A stretch of DNA of 64,000 bases from CAWFSE01 sp963697565 (GTDB taxonomy: Bacteria; Actinomycetota; Actinomycetes; CAVWCF01), in NCBI GenBank assembly GCA_963697565.1, contig CAVOOM010000006.1, positions 124,001 through 188,000 on the forward strand, given 5' to 3'. Made by a program: the position numbers and the translations under genes. The notes below the pieces were generated by a model, which did no database searches, was not told the origin of the DNA, and saw nothing but the letters and a program-made list of their open reading frames with translations. This document shows, piece by piece, positions 49,359-56,986 of the stretch. The stretch's first letter is position 1; each line of letters begins with the position of its first letter.

Positions 49359-50217
49359 GCTGGCGGGTCAGCAGGCCGTTGCGGGCGCCGCGCTCCTCGG
49401 CGGTCAGGGCTCTCGGGGAGGCCAGCGCGTCGTCGAGCCGTACGCGCAGAGCGGCCGCGGGCTCTTCCAGTGGGTCGGCGCCGTGGCCCTCGGGCAGGTC
49501 CCAGACCGGGATCAGCAGGCCGTCGGCGCGCAGCGACCCGACGTAGCGGGTGCCCTCGCCGAGGGCCAGCCCGCCGGCGATGTGCAGCCGGGCCAGCGCG
49601 TCGACCAGCGCGTCCTCGTCCTCGGTGAGCACCCAGCGCAGGTGCTCCTTGGTCCCGATCGAGCACCAGTACGCCGCGTCGACGGACGCCAGCCGCACGG
49701 TGGGGACCACGGCGGTGTTCGCCCGCTCCAACGAGGCGGCCACCTCGGGGGTCTGCTCGACGCCCTCGACCCAGAACTCGAAACCCTCGCGGACGAGCAC
49801 CTCGAACCCGGACTTCGCGTCGAGCAGGTCCTGCAGCCGCGGCCCGGCAGGCGGCAGCGGGCCGGGCTCGACGGGGCTGCCCGGCTCGGCCTCGAGCGCC
49901 CGCTCCAGCGCGGCGGCGACGTCGCGGCTGGCGTCGGCCGAGGCCCCTGCGGTCTGCAGCCCGACGTACACCGCCCCGTCGAGGCGGCGCAGCGCGGGCC
50001 ACGCCAGCGGCAGCACCGTGGCGATGACGACCTCGTCGCCCGCGTGCCCGCCGGCGCCCGGCCCGAGCCGCACGGTCGCCGTGGCGGCGGGGACGAACTC
50101 GCGCAGGGCCACCCAGTCGGCCTCGCCGGGCAGCCCCTCGAACGGGCGGCGCACGAACGGGATGCGGGCGGGCTTGGGGGTCGGTGCGCCGTCGGTACGG
50201 CGGTTGCGGCGGGCCAC
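49345..50217 (-). CDS. DUF5926 family protein
   Basis: A 290-residue soluble protein specific to actinobacteria. It opens VARRNRRTDGAPTP, then PFVRRPFEGLPGEADWVALR and EFVPAATATVRL, the conserved DUF5926 start. GVEQTPEVAASLERANTAVV and KEHLRWVLTEDEDALVDALA follow. It ends LTAEERGARNGLLTRQLTLR. Function is unknown. GTG 50217 is chosen over GTG 50223 because TACGCT at 50226-50231 lies 8 bases from the former but only 2 from the latter, fitting a leaderless start. It overlaps the convergent GDT1 gene by 14 bases. The frame is intact. Confidence 0.8.
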   Translation of the reverse strand: MARRNRRTDGAPTPKPARIPFVRRPFEGLPGEADWVALREFVPAATATVRLGPGAGGHAGDEVVIATVLPLAWPALRRLDGAVYVGLQTAGASADASRDVAAALERALEAEPGSPVEPGPLPPAGPRLQDLLDAKSGFEVLVREGFEFWVEGVEQTPEVAASLERANTAVVPTVRLASVDAAYWCSIGTKEHLRWVLTEDEDALVDALARLHIAGGLALGEGTRYVGSLRADGLLIPVWDLPEGHGADPLEEPAAALRVRLDDALASPRALTAEERGARNGLLTRQLTLR

Positions 50218-50225
50218 GGTCACGG

Positions 50226-50231
50226 AGCGTA
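50226..50231 (-). promoter_or_regulatory. -10 element deciding the DUF5926 start
   Basis: TACGCT on the minus strand. It is 8 bases from GTG 50217 and 2 bases from GTG 50223, so it favours 50217 as a leaderless start. Confidence 0.45.
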
Positions 50232-50252
50232 GCCGCCCGCCCCACACCCCTC

Positions 50253-50367
50253 GCTTGACCAACCCCCCTTGCTCGACCGACCCCACCCTCCTTGCTCGAC
50301 CAACCCCACCCCCTTGTTGATCAAGCAGAGATGGTGGATCGGGCGGGGCCAAACCTGCTTGATCAAC
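50253..50367. repeat. Array of a degenerate 11-mer, five copies
   Basis: The 11-mer GCTYGAYCRAC occurs at 50253, 50271, 50294 and 50357 on the plus strand and inverted at 50316-50326. The last two copies extend to a perfect 13-base inverted repeat, GTTGATCAAGCAG (50316-50328) and CTGCTTGATCAAC (50355-50367). C-rich spacers separate the plus-strand copies. It lies between the RsbW-like gene and the DUF5926 promoter. Confidence 0.75.
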
Positions 50368-50383
50368 TCCACGAGAGGGAGGA

Positions 50384-50778
50384 TCAGCGGGGGAGGGTCG
50401 CGCGGGCGATCGTGCCGTCGGGGCCGGTGGTGAGCTCGAACGTGCTCAGAGCGCCCGCACGAGCACCAGCCCCCGCCCGCCGGACTCGCCGGGGGTGGCA
50501 TCGGGCTTTGCGGCCCTGGTGGTCGGGCCGCCATCGCTGACCTCGAGCACGATCTCATCGGCGGCGATCTGCCAGGCCACCCCCAGCGAGCCGTCGGCCC
50601 GCGGCGAGCCGTGCTGGATCGCGTTGGCCAGCAGCTCGGTGAGCACCAGGCCCGCGTCGGCGGCGGCGGGCGCGGGCACGCCGGCCCGGGCCAGGGCGTC
50701 GGCCAGCGCCCGGCGGGCGGCCGGGACCGCCCGGGGCAGCGGCTCAACGGCGAGTTGGGCGTCGGCGCAGGGGTTCAC
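50384..50778 (-). CDS. RsbW-like serine kinase / anti-sigma factor (frameshifted near end)
   Basis: About 131 residues with the HATPase_c_2 fold. AAADAGLVLTELLANAIQHG is the N box (E-L-x-x-N-A-x-x-H). EIVLEVSDGGP is the G1 box and GESGGRGLVLVRAL is the G2 box. A stop at 50446 ends the protein there, but a one-base shift continues into STFELTTGPDGTIARATLPR and a stop at 50384. That extension restores the usual final strand of the family, so the longer form is preferred. Such kinases bind sigma factors or anti-anti-sigma partners; none is encoded next to it. GTG 50778 is the start. Confidence 0.72.
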
Positions 50779-50859
50779 AGCCGCGGGTTACCCCGGCTCT
50801 GCCGGGGCCCAAACCCGACTCCCGGCGGCCGATTGCCGGTCCGATCCCCGGGAGCCGGC

Positions 50860-51726
50860 TCAGCCGCCGGCCCGCGGCGCGTGGTCGGCCAGCTGGCGGC
50901 GCACCTCCGCCGGGCGGTTGGTGATGATCACATCGACGCCCAGGTCCGCGCACAGCCGCACATCGCGGGGGTCGTCGACGGTCCAGACGTGCACCTGGTG
51001 ACCGCGGGCGTGCACCTTCTCGACGTACCGGGGGAAGGCGCGGATGATCTCGATCGCCGGCCCGGCGATCCGCACGCCCGGAGGCAGCGACCCGTCACGC
51101 ATCCGCACCGGCACCCGCTCCATCAGGAAGACCGTCGGCACGCTCGGCGCGAGCCGCCGCATCCGGCGCATCGACAGCATCGAGAACGACATCACGCGCA
51201 CCGGCGTGCCGCGCCCGAGCCGGGGGTGCGCCCAGCCGTACCGGTCCAGCAGCCCGACCAGCCGCTCCTCGACCAGCCCGGCGTAGCGCGTCGGGTGCTT
51301 GGTCTCGATGGCGAGCTCGATCGGGCGCCCGGAGTCGGCGACGAGGTCGAGCAGCATCTCCAGGGTCAGCACCGACCGGCGGGCGTCGTCGATGACCGCC
51401 GGCTCCTCGAAGTCCTCCCAGGTCTCCCGCCACGAGCCGAAGTCGAGCTCGGCGAGATCGGCCAGCTCCAGCGTCGAGACGACGCCCCGGCCGTTGCTGG
51501 TGCGATTGACCTTGCGGTCGTGCACGCAGACCAGGACCCCGTCGGCGGTGAGCCGCACATCGCACTCGAGCGCGTCCGCCCCGTCGTCGATCGCCTGCTG
51601 GTAGGCGGCCAGCGTGTGCTCGGGGATCTCCGCCGAGGAGCCGCGGTGGGCGACGATCCGGGGGACGCCCGGGCCGCTGGGCCAGGGCTGTGGCTGTGGC
51701 TGGGGCACGGGGCGGTCCGCGGGCAC
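50860..51726 (-). CDS. Glycerophosphodiester phosphodiesterase
   Basis: A 288-residue TIM-barrel enzyme hydrolysing glycerophosphodiesters to glycerol-3-phosphate and an alcohol. The N-terminal catalytic segment is RIVAHRGSSAEIPEHTLAAY, with the His-Arg and Glu residues. ALECDVRLTADGVLVCVHD follows with the metal-binding Glu, Asp and second His. HQVHVWTVDDPRDVRLCADL and VDVIITNRPAEV close the barrel. The first 20 residues hold a Pro-Gln repeat (PQPQPQPWP). No signal peptide is visible, so it is probably cytosolic. GTG 51726 is the start. The frame is intact. Confidence 0.92.
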   Translation of the reverse strand: MPADRPVPQPQPQPWPSGPGVPRIVAHRGSSAEIPEHTLAAYQQAIDDGADALECDVRLTADGVLVCVHDRKVNRTSNGRGVVSTLELADLAELDFGSWRETWEDFEEPAVIDDARRSVLTLEMLLDLVADSGRPIELAIETKHPTRYAGLVEERLVGLLDRYGWAHPRLGRGTPVRVMSFSMLSMRRMRRLAPSVPTVFLMERVPVRMRDGSLPPGVRIAGPAIEIIRAFPRYVEKVHARGHQVHVWTVDDPRDVRLCADLGVDVIITNRPAEVRRQLADHAPRAGG

Positions 51727-51751
51727 GGGGGAATCCTGGCGCCAGCGCAGG

Positions 51752-53082
51752 TTAATCGAGCAGTACCCCCGGGTTGAACATCTGGTGCGGGTCGAGCGCC
51801 GCCTTCACCGCGCGCATCGCGGCGAGCTCCGCGGAGCCAAGCGACCACGGCAGCCAGCGGGTCTTGGCCACCCCCACGCCGTGCTCGGCCGCGACGGACC
51901 CGCCGAGGTCGGCGACCACGCGCAGGATCCGCTCGTCGACGTCTTCGGTGAGGTCGGCTCCGATCACCGTGATGTGGAGGTTGCCCACGCCGAGGTGGCC
52001 GAAGACGTGGACGGGGTACGGGGCGGCGGCGCCGGCCATCGCCGCGGCGAGCGCGGGGACCAGGTCGGGGCGGACGGCCACGTCGAGCTTGTGGCTCGGC
52101 CCGAGGGCGGCCAGCACCTCGGGCACGGCCTCGCGGTAGGCCCAGACCCGGGCGTCGGCGACCGCGGGGCGGTCGTCGTCGGGGAGGTCGGGGCCTCCCT
52201 CGACCTCGAGCAGCAGCCAGGCCGGCCAGTCGGCCAGCGGGCCGGGCAGCGGCAGGCCGCGTCCGGCGCAGACGAGATGCAGGGTCTCGGCCTCGACGAG
52301 CTCGGCCGCGAGCAGCCGTCCGTACGAGCGCTGGCGCTCGACCAGGGCGGCGGCCTCGGCGACGTCGCGGCAGCCGACGAAGACGGGCAGCGCGTCGGCC
52401 TCGGGTGCGGGGATGAGCCGCACCCTCGCCGCCGTCACCACCCCGAGCGTCCCCTCGGCTCCGCAGAGCAGCTGGGCGAGGTCGTACCCCGCCAGGCCAG
52501 CGGCCGGCGCGCTCGTGCCGTCGGCGATCGAGCCATCGGCCAGCACGGCCTGCACCGAGACCAGCTGGGCGCGGGTCGAGCCGTGGGCCACCACGCGCAG
52601 CCCGCCGGCATCGGTCGAGACCGTCCCCCCAGGGTCGCGCTGTCGCGGGCCCCGAGGTCGACTCCGTACGACAGGCCGGCCGCGCGCGCCGCGGCCTGGA
52701 CCGCGGCGAGGGTCGCCCCGGCGCCGGCCCGCAGGGCGCCCCCCTCGACGGGTCCCACCTCGTCCAGCGCGCGCAGGGACAGCACGACCTGCGGCCGTTC
52801 GCTGCGCTCACGCGGCACACCCCCGCCGACCAGGCCGGTGTTGCCCCCCTGCGGGACGATCACCGCGCCGTGCTCGGCGCAGGCGCGGATCGCGGCGGCC
52901 ACCTGCGCGGTGTCACCGGGGCGTACGACGAGGGCGTCGCCGGTCCAGCGACCGGTCCAGTCGGTGCGGTAGCCCGCGGTCGCGTCCGGGTCGGCGAGCA
53001 CGCCCGCGGGCCCCACCGCGTCGCGCAGGGCGTCGACCAGCGCGCTCCCCCCGCCCGAGTTGTCAGAGAAAGCGGTGGCCAT
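51752..53082 (-). CDS. FAD-linked oxidase, GlcD / D-lactate dehydrogenase type (frameshifted)
   Basis: About 443 residues of the VAO/PCMH flavoprotein family, oxidising a 2-hydroxy acid. The FAD-binding half contains ALVVRPGDTAQVAAAIRACA, VIVPQGGNTGLVGGGVPRER and SYGVDLGARDSATLGG. After a one-base shift near 52630 come VVAHGSTRAQLVSVQAVLAD, CGAEGTLGVVTAARVRLIP and the C-terminal cap with VFGHLGVGNLHITV and SVAAEHGVGVAKTRWLP. The metal-ligand His pair is in that cap. The final word is ALDPHQMFNPGVLL, typical of the family. The start at ATG 53082 sits inside a long inverted repeat, see 53054-53109. The substrate (glycolate, D-lactate or 2-hydroxyglutarate) is not resolvable. Confidence 0.88.
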
Positions 53083-53109
53083 GGCCTCCGCATTCTCTGA
53101 CAACTCGGG
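53054..53109. repeat. Perfect 17-base inverted repeat flanking the FAD oxidase start codon
   Basis: CCCGAGTTGTCAGAGAA (53054-53070) is the exact reverse complement of TTCTCTGACAACTCGGG (53093-53109). The 22-base spacer contains the start codon and the palindrome GGCCATGGCC. It could act as a hairpin in the mRNA over the start, as an operator, or be a repeat remnant. Confidence 0.8.
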
Positions 53110-53287
53110 GTGGGGGCGGGGCTGGGCGGCGTGTCGGGGCGACACGCCGGGTCGGGAGCGGCTCGGGCTTTTCGCTTCAAACCTTGTGCATCCATCTGCG
53201 CCCGTCCGGCGGAATACCTCATCGACGGCACCCCTGCCGCACCCCGTCCGTGCTCCACCTCCCGCTTCCCGTCGAAGGAGACCCACC

Positions 53288-53960
53288 ATGAAGCTCCGCA
53301 CCCGCGTCGCGGCCGCCGCCGCCTCGGCCGCGCTCGTCGCCGGCGCCGGCCTCGCCGTCGCCCCCTCCGCCTCCGCCAAGTCCGAGAAGACGACTGTCCG
53401 TGGACAACTCGGTCGACCGGACGTCTCGAGCGAGAACAGGACGGCCTCGACCGGTTCCGTTGGGACCAGCGCAACTGGTACGACTTCGACATCCTCACGG
53501 GCCGCGGTGGGTGCTTGGCGCGACAGCCACGCTCGTCGTCGGCGGTCCTGACCACAGCGAGCACGCAGGTCACCCTGTTCGCCCCCAACGACCGGGCCTT
53601 CCAGCTCCTCGCCGAGGACCTGACCGGCAAGTGGCTGTGGACCGAGCAGGCCGTCCTGAACGCCATCGTCGGCGCTGTGACCGCTGGCAAGGTCAACCTC
53701 ACCAACGTGCTGACCTACCACGTGGTGACCTTGGGCAAGTTCCTCAAGGCCGACGTCGTGCCCCTGATCGGCAGCCCGATCCCCACGCTCAACGGCGGCG
53801 AGATCAACGGTCCAGGCGCCGAACCGGCTTCGGCTTCATCGAGATCGACGACGAGGGCGACAGCTTCCGTAACCCGTTCCTCGTCACCACCGACATCGAC
53901 GCCGGCAACAAGCGTGGTCCACAGCATCAGCCGGGTGCTGCATCCCCGCCGAACGTCTGA
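53288..53960 (+). CDS. Secreted fasciclin-domain protein (multiple frameshifts)
   Basis: About 224 residues, ATG 53288 after a GAAGGAGAC ribosome site. A signal peptide is clear: MKLRTRVAAAAASAALVAGA then GLAVAPSASAKS, with an A-S-A cleavage site. The fasciclin (FAS1) core shows VTLFAPNDRAFQLLAEDLTG, the H1 box, and LTNVLTYHVVTLGKFLKA, the YHV box near H2. The end is VVHSISRVLHP. At least three one-base shifts are needed, near 53400-53530, 53820 and 53920, and the exact C-terminus is uncertain. FAS1 domains mediate adhesion; MPT70/MPT83 are mycobacterial relatives. It is followed by a strong terminator. Confidence 0.78.
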
Positions 53961-54037
53961 TCCACCCCGCCAGGCGGGCGGAACCCCTCCACCGCCCGCC
54001 TGGCAGCACCACCGCACCGAAGCACACCGCACCGCAC

Positions 54038-54070
54038 CGAAGGCCCCGGGTTCCCCTCCCGGGGCCTTCG
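54038..54070 (+). terminator. Strong hairpin terminator after the fasciclin gene
   Basis: Perfect 13-base stem CGAAGGCCCCGGG / CCCGGGGCCTTCG around the 7-base loop TTCCCCT. It sits between the fasciclin gene and the RmlC-like gene. Confidence 0.8.
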
Positions 54071-54099
54071 GCCGTGCCAGGCGACTCACCGGACCCGTC

Positions 54100-54105
54100 T
54101 ACCCT
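54100..54105 (+). promoter_or_regulatory. -10 element for the leaderless epimerase gene
   Basis: TACCCT followed by 8 bases and GTG 54114. It supports GTG 54114 rather than an upstream TTG as start. Confidence 0.45.
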
Positions 54106-54113
54106 TGCCCCCC

Positions 54114-54713
54114 GTGGAGATCCGCGAGCTCGGCATCCTGGGCGTCTTCGAGATCACCCCCCGGCAGCACCCGGACGACCGCGGGGTCTTCCTCGAGCTC
54201 TACAAGGCGACGGCGTTCGCCGAGGCGGTCGGCCACCCGCTCACGATCAAGCAGGCCAACTGCTCGGTGTCGTCGGCCGGCACGCTGCGCGGCATCCACT
54301 TCGCCGACGTGCCCCCGAGCCAGGCGAAGTACGTCGCGTGCTTCCGCGGCGCGATCCTCGATGTGGCCGTCGACATCCGGGTGGGCTCGCCGACGTACGG
54401 GGCGTGGGAGGCCGTTCGCCTCGACACCGTCGAGCGCAAGGCGCTCTACCTGGCCGAGGGGATCGGGCACGCCTTCATGGCGCTGACCGATGACGCCACG
54501 GTGAGCTACCTGTGCTCCGAGCCGTACGCCCCGGAACGCGAGCACGGCGTGCACCCGCTCGACCCCGCGATCGGCATCGAGTGGCCGAGCGGCCTGACGC
54601 CGGTGCTGAGCCCCAAGGACGAGGCAGCGCCCTCGCTGGCCGAGGCCGCGGCCCAGGGCCTGCTCCCCACGTGGGACGCCTGCCAGGAGCTCTACGCGTC
54701 GCTGCGCGCCTAG
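54114..54713 (+). CDS. rfbC: dTDP-4-dehydrorhamnose 3,5-epimerase family protein
   Basis: A 199-residue cupin-fold epimerase. DDRGVFLELYKATAF is the start of the RmlC fold. ANCSVSSAGTLRGIHFADVP contains the catalytic His of L-R-G-x-H. AILDVAVDIRVGSPTYGAW and ALYLAEGIGHAFMALTDDAT follow, with the second conserved His-Ala-F. Then come SYLCSEPYAPEREHGVHPLD and IGIEWP. In rhamnose synthesis it converts dTDP-4-keto-6-deoxyglucose to the L-lyxo form. No other rml genes lie in the window, so a different deoxysugar is possible. It is leaderless, GTG 54114. The frame is intact. Confidence 0.85.
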   Translation: MEIRELGILGVFEITPRQHPDDRGVFLELYKATAFAEAVGHPLTIKQANCSVSSAGTLRGIHFADVPPSQAKYVACFRGAILDVAVDIRVGSPTYGAWEAVRLDTVERKALYLAEGIGHAFMALTDDATVSYLCSEPYAPEREHGVHPLDPAIGIEWPSGLTPVLSPKDEAAPSLAEAAAQGLLPTWDACQELYASLRA

Positions 54714-54728
54714 CGCCGGCGGTCGCGG

Positions 54729-55592
54729 CTACTTCAGCAGCCGCGAGAGCCGGCGGTCGGCGAGCGGCTTGCCGCCGGTCTGGCAGGTCGGGCAGTACTG
54801 CAACGCCGAGTCGGCGAACGACACCTCGCGCACCGTGTCGCCGCACTCGGGGCACGCCTCGCCGGCGCGGCCATGCACCCGAAGTCCGGCGCGCTTGGCG
54901 TCCTTGAGGTCGGAGGCCGCGAGCCCGCCGGAGCGCTCGACCGCCTCCAGCAGCGTCTCGCGGATCGCCCGGTAGAGGACTCCGACCTCGTCGTCTGACA
55001 GCGACCCAGCCAGCCGGTACGGCGACAGCCGCGCGACGTGCAGGACCTCGTCGGAGTAGGCGTTGCCGATGCCGGCGACCACCGACTGGTCGCGGAGCAG
55101 CCCCTTGAGCTGGCTGCGCGAGTGCGCGGCGAGGATCCCCGCGAACGCGCCGCTGGTGAAGGCCTCCGCCAGCGGCTCGGGCCCGAGCCGCGCGACCCCC
55201 TCGAGCATCACCGGATCGCGCACGACGTACACCGCCAGCCGCTTGCGGGTACCCGCCTCGGTCAGCTCGAAGCCGGCGCCGGAGGCGAAGCGCACCCGCA
55301 GCGCCAGCGGCCCCTTGCCCGGCCGCGCGGCCGAGGCCGGAAGCGCGTCGCGCCAGCGCAGCCAGCCCGCGCGGGCCAGGTGCATGACCAGGTGGAGCCC
55401 GTCGACGTCGACGTCGAGGAACTTGCCCCTGCGCCCGACCCCCACCACGGTGAGCCCGCCGAGCGAGGTCGGCGGGGGGTCGTACGTCTTGAGCACGCTG
55501 ATCGCGGCGACCTCGACCGAGGCGACCACCTGGCCCACTGCGTGCTCGCGCAGGAACGACGCGAGCGCCTCAACCTCGGGCAGCTCCGGCAT
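54729..55592 (-). CDS. Fpg/Nei family DNA glycosylase
   Basis: A 287-residue base-excision repair enzyme. The invariant N-terminus PELPEVEAL supplies the catalytic Pro2 and Glu3. DVDVDGLHLVMHLARAG and PLALRVRFASGAGFELTEA follow. The helix-two-turn-helix is VAGIGNAYSDEVLHVARLSP, with the conserved Asn-Ala-Tyr. The C-terminal zinc finger is CPECGDTVREV with YCPTCQTGG. It could be a formamidopyrimidine glycosylase or one of the actinobacterial Nei2-type proteins; the sequence alone does not decide this. ATG 55592 has TAGGCT 6 bases upstream (55599-55604), so it is probably leaderless. The frame is intact. Confidence 0.93.
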   Translation of the reverse strand: MPELPEVEALASFLREHAVGQVVASVEVAAISVLKTYDPPPTSLGGLTVVGVGRRGKFLDVDVDGLHLVMHLARAGWLRWRDALPASAARPGKGPLALRVRFASGAGFELTEAGTRKRLAVYVVRDPVMLEGVARLGPEPLAEAFTSGAFAGILAAHSRSQLKGLLRDQSVVAGIGNAYSDEVLHVARLSPYRLAGSLSDDEVGVLYRAIRETLLEAVERSGGLAASDLKDAKRAGLRVHGRAGEACPECGDTVREVSFADSALQYCPTCQTGGKPLADRRLSRLLK

Positions 55593-55598
55593 GCGCAG

Positions 55599-55604
55599 AG
55601 CCTA
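55599..55604 (-). promoter_or_regulatory. -10 element for leaderless Fpg/Nei gene
   Basis: TAGGCT on the minus strand, 6 bases before ATG 55592. Confidence 0.45.
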
Positions 55605-55642
55605 GGTCTCGCCGGCGTGGGTCCGCCGGCTACGGTGCGGGA

Positions 55643-56869
55643 TCAGACCAGGCCGAGGGCCGCGGCCTCCTCCCAGAGCTCCTCACGCGCGTCGGGGTGG
55701 GCTGCGTGCTCGATCAGGTTGCGGGCCTGCTCGTCCTGCGACCGGCCGAAGATCTGCGCCACGCCCTGCTCGGTCACCACGTAGGAGTGCTGGAACGACG
55801 TGATGGGCTCGTCGACCATCGGCACGATGGTGGACACGTCGGCCCGCGGGTGCCAGGACCGCAGCGCGATCACGGCCATGCCGCCAGGCGAGTGCAGGGC
55901 GCCGACGATGAAGTCGGTCTGCCCACCGAAGCCGGAGTAGATCCGGGCGTTGATCCGCGAGGCGTTGGCCTGGGCAAACAGGTCGACCTGCAGGGCGCCA
56001 TTGACGCTCACCAACTGCGGCTGGCGGGCGATCAGCCCCGGGTCGTTGGTGTGCTCGGTGCGGAGCATGCGGACCCGGTGGTTGCGATCCACCCAGGAGT
56101 ACAGCTCCTCAGAGCCGAAGATGAACGAGGAGGTGAGCGGCACGTCAGCGTCGAGCCCCCCCGCGCGGTCGAGCGCCAGCACGCCGTCGCTGAACATCTC
56201 ACTCCAGACCCGCAGCCCGCGGCGCTCGACCAGGCCGTGGAGCACCGCGTCCGGTACGGCGCCGATGCCCAACTGGAGGGTCGAGCCGTCGCGGACCATG
56301 GCCGCCACCCGCTCGCCGATGGCCCGCGAGGTGTCGTCGAGCGGGATCGCCGGCGGCGACGGCAGCGGCTCGTCCACCTCGATCGCGTAGTCGATGTCGT
56401 CCAGCGGCAGCACGCTGTCGCCGTAGGTGTAGGGCATCCGCGGATTCAGCTGCGCGACGACGAGCCCGCCGCGCGCCCTGGCCTGCTCGATCGCGGCCGG
56501 GAGCAGGTTGACCTCGGTGCCCAGCGACACGGTGCCCTCACGCGGCGTCGAGCAGTGCAGCAGCACGACATCCGGCGGCATCGTGGTGCGAAAGAGCACC
56601 GGCGACAGCGACAGCCGCGACGGGACGTAGCGCAGCCGCGGCGACTTGCGCATCCCTGGCCCAACGAACGAGGTCTCCAACACGACCCCGTCGCGGTCCG
56701 GCAGGCCGGTCTGCGCGTTGAGGATGAACAGCGAGTACGCGGGCACGGCGCCATCCAGCGCGTTCACCAGGGCGTTCGGGGTGGCGAAGTTGCCGCTGGC
56801 GACGGCGCGCGGATTCGGCGGCAGCGCGGCGAAGCGGGCGGCCAGGGACTCGGGAGTGACGACCTGCAT
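55643..56869 (-). CDS. Acetyl-CoA hydrolase/transferase family protein
   Basis: A 408-residue CoA transferase of the Ach1/Cat1 family, exchanging CoA between acyl-CoA and acetate or hydrolysing it. GSTLQLGIGAVPDAVLHGL is the first CoA-site segment. GLRVWSEMFSDGVLALDRAG follows, with Glu and Ser-Asp-Gly. INARIYSGFGGQTDFIVGAL contains the family G-G-Q-x-D-F. KSI-type words at the end are SYVVTEQGVAQIFGRSQDEQ. ATG 56869 is chosen because GGGAGG lies 9 bases upstream; ATG 56878 would sit directly against that site. Downstream on the same strand is the Fpg/Nei gene. The frame is intact. Confidence 0.87.
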   Translation of the reverse strand: MQVVTPESLAARFAALPPNPRAVASGNFATPNALVNALDGAVPAYSLFILNAQTGLPDRDGVVLETSFVGPGMRKSPRLRYVPSRLSLSPVLFRTTMPPDVVLLHCSTPREGTVSLGTEVNLLPAAIEQARARGGLVVAQLNPRMPYTYGDSVLPLDDIDYAIEVDEPLPSPPAIPLDDTSRAIGERVAAMVRDGSTLQLGIGAVPDAVLHGLVERRGLRVWSEMFSDGVLALDRAGGLDADVPLTSSFIFGSEELYSWVDRNHRVRMLRTEHTNDPGLIARQPQLVSVNGALQVDLFAQANASRINARIYSGFGGQTDFIVGALHSPGGMAVIALRSWHPRADVSTIVPMVDEPITSFQHSYVVTEQGVAQIFGRSQDEQARNLIEHAAHPDAREELWEEAAALGLV

Positions 56870-56986
56870 GGTCGCCATCCTCCCACCACCCGTGTGGCGC
56901 AGCAGATCCCCCATTCGGCAGACAGCATCCGGGTGAATCGCGCTCCCACGCTCAGCCCCGGCGCCCGCCTGGTCGAGCGGTCAGTC

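Noticed and set aside
51660..51720. A GGCTGT simple repeat as a regulatory element
   Set aside because: It lies inside the GDPD gene and simply encodes the Pro-Gln repeat near the N-terminus.
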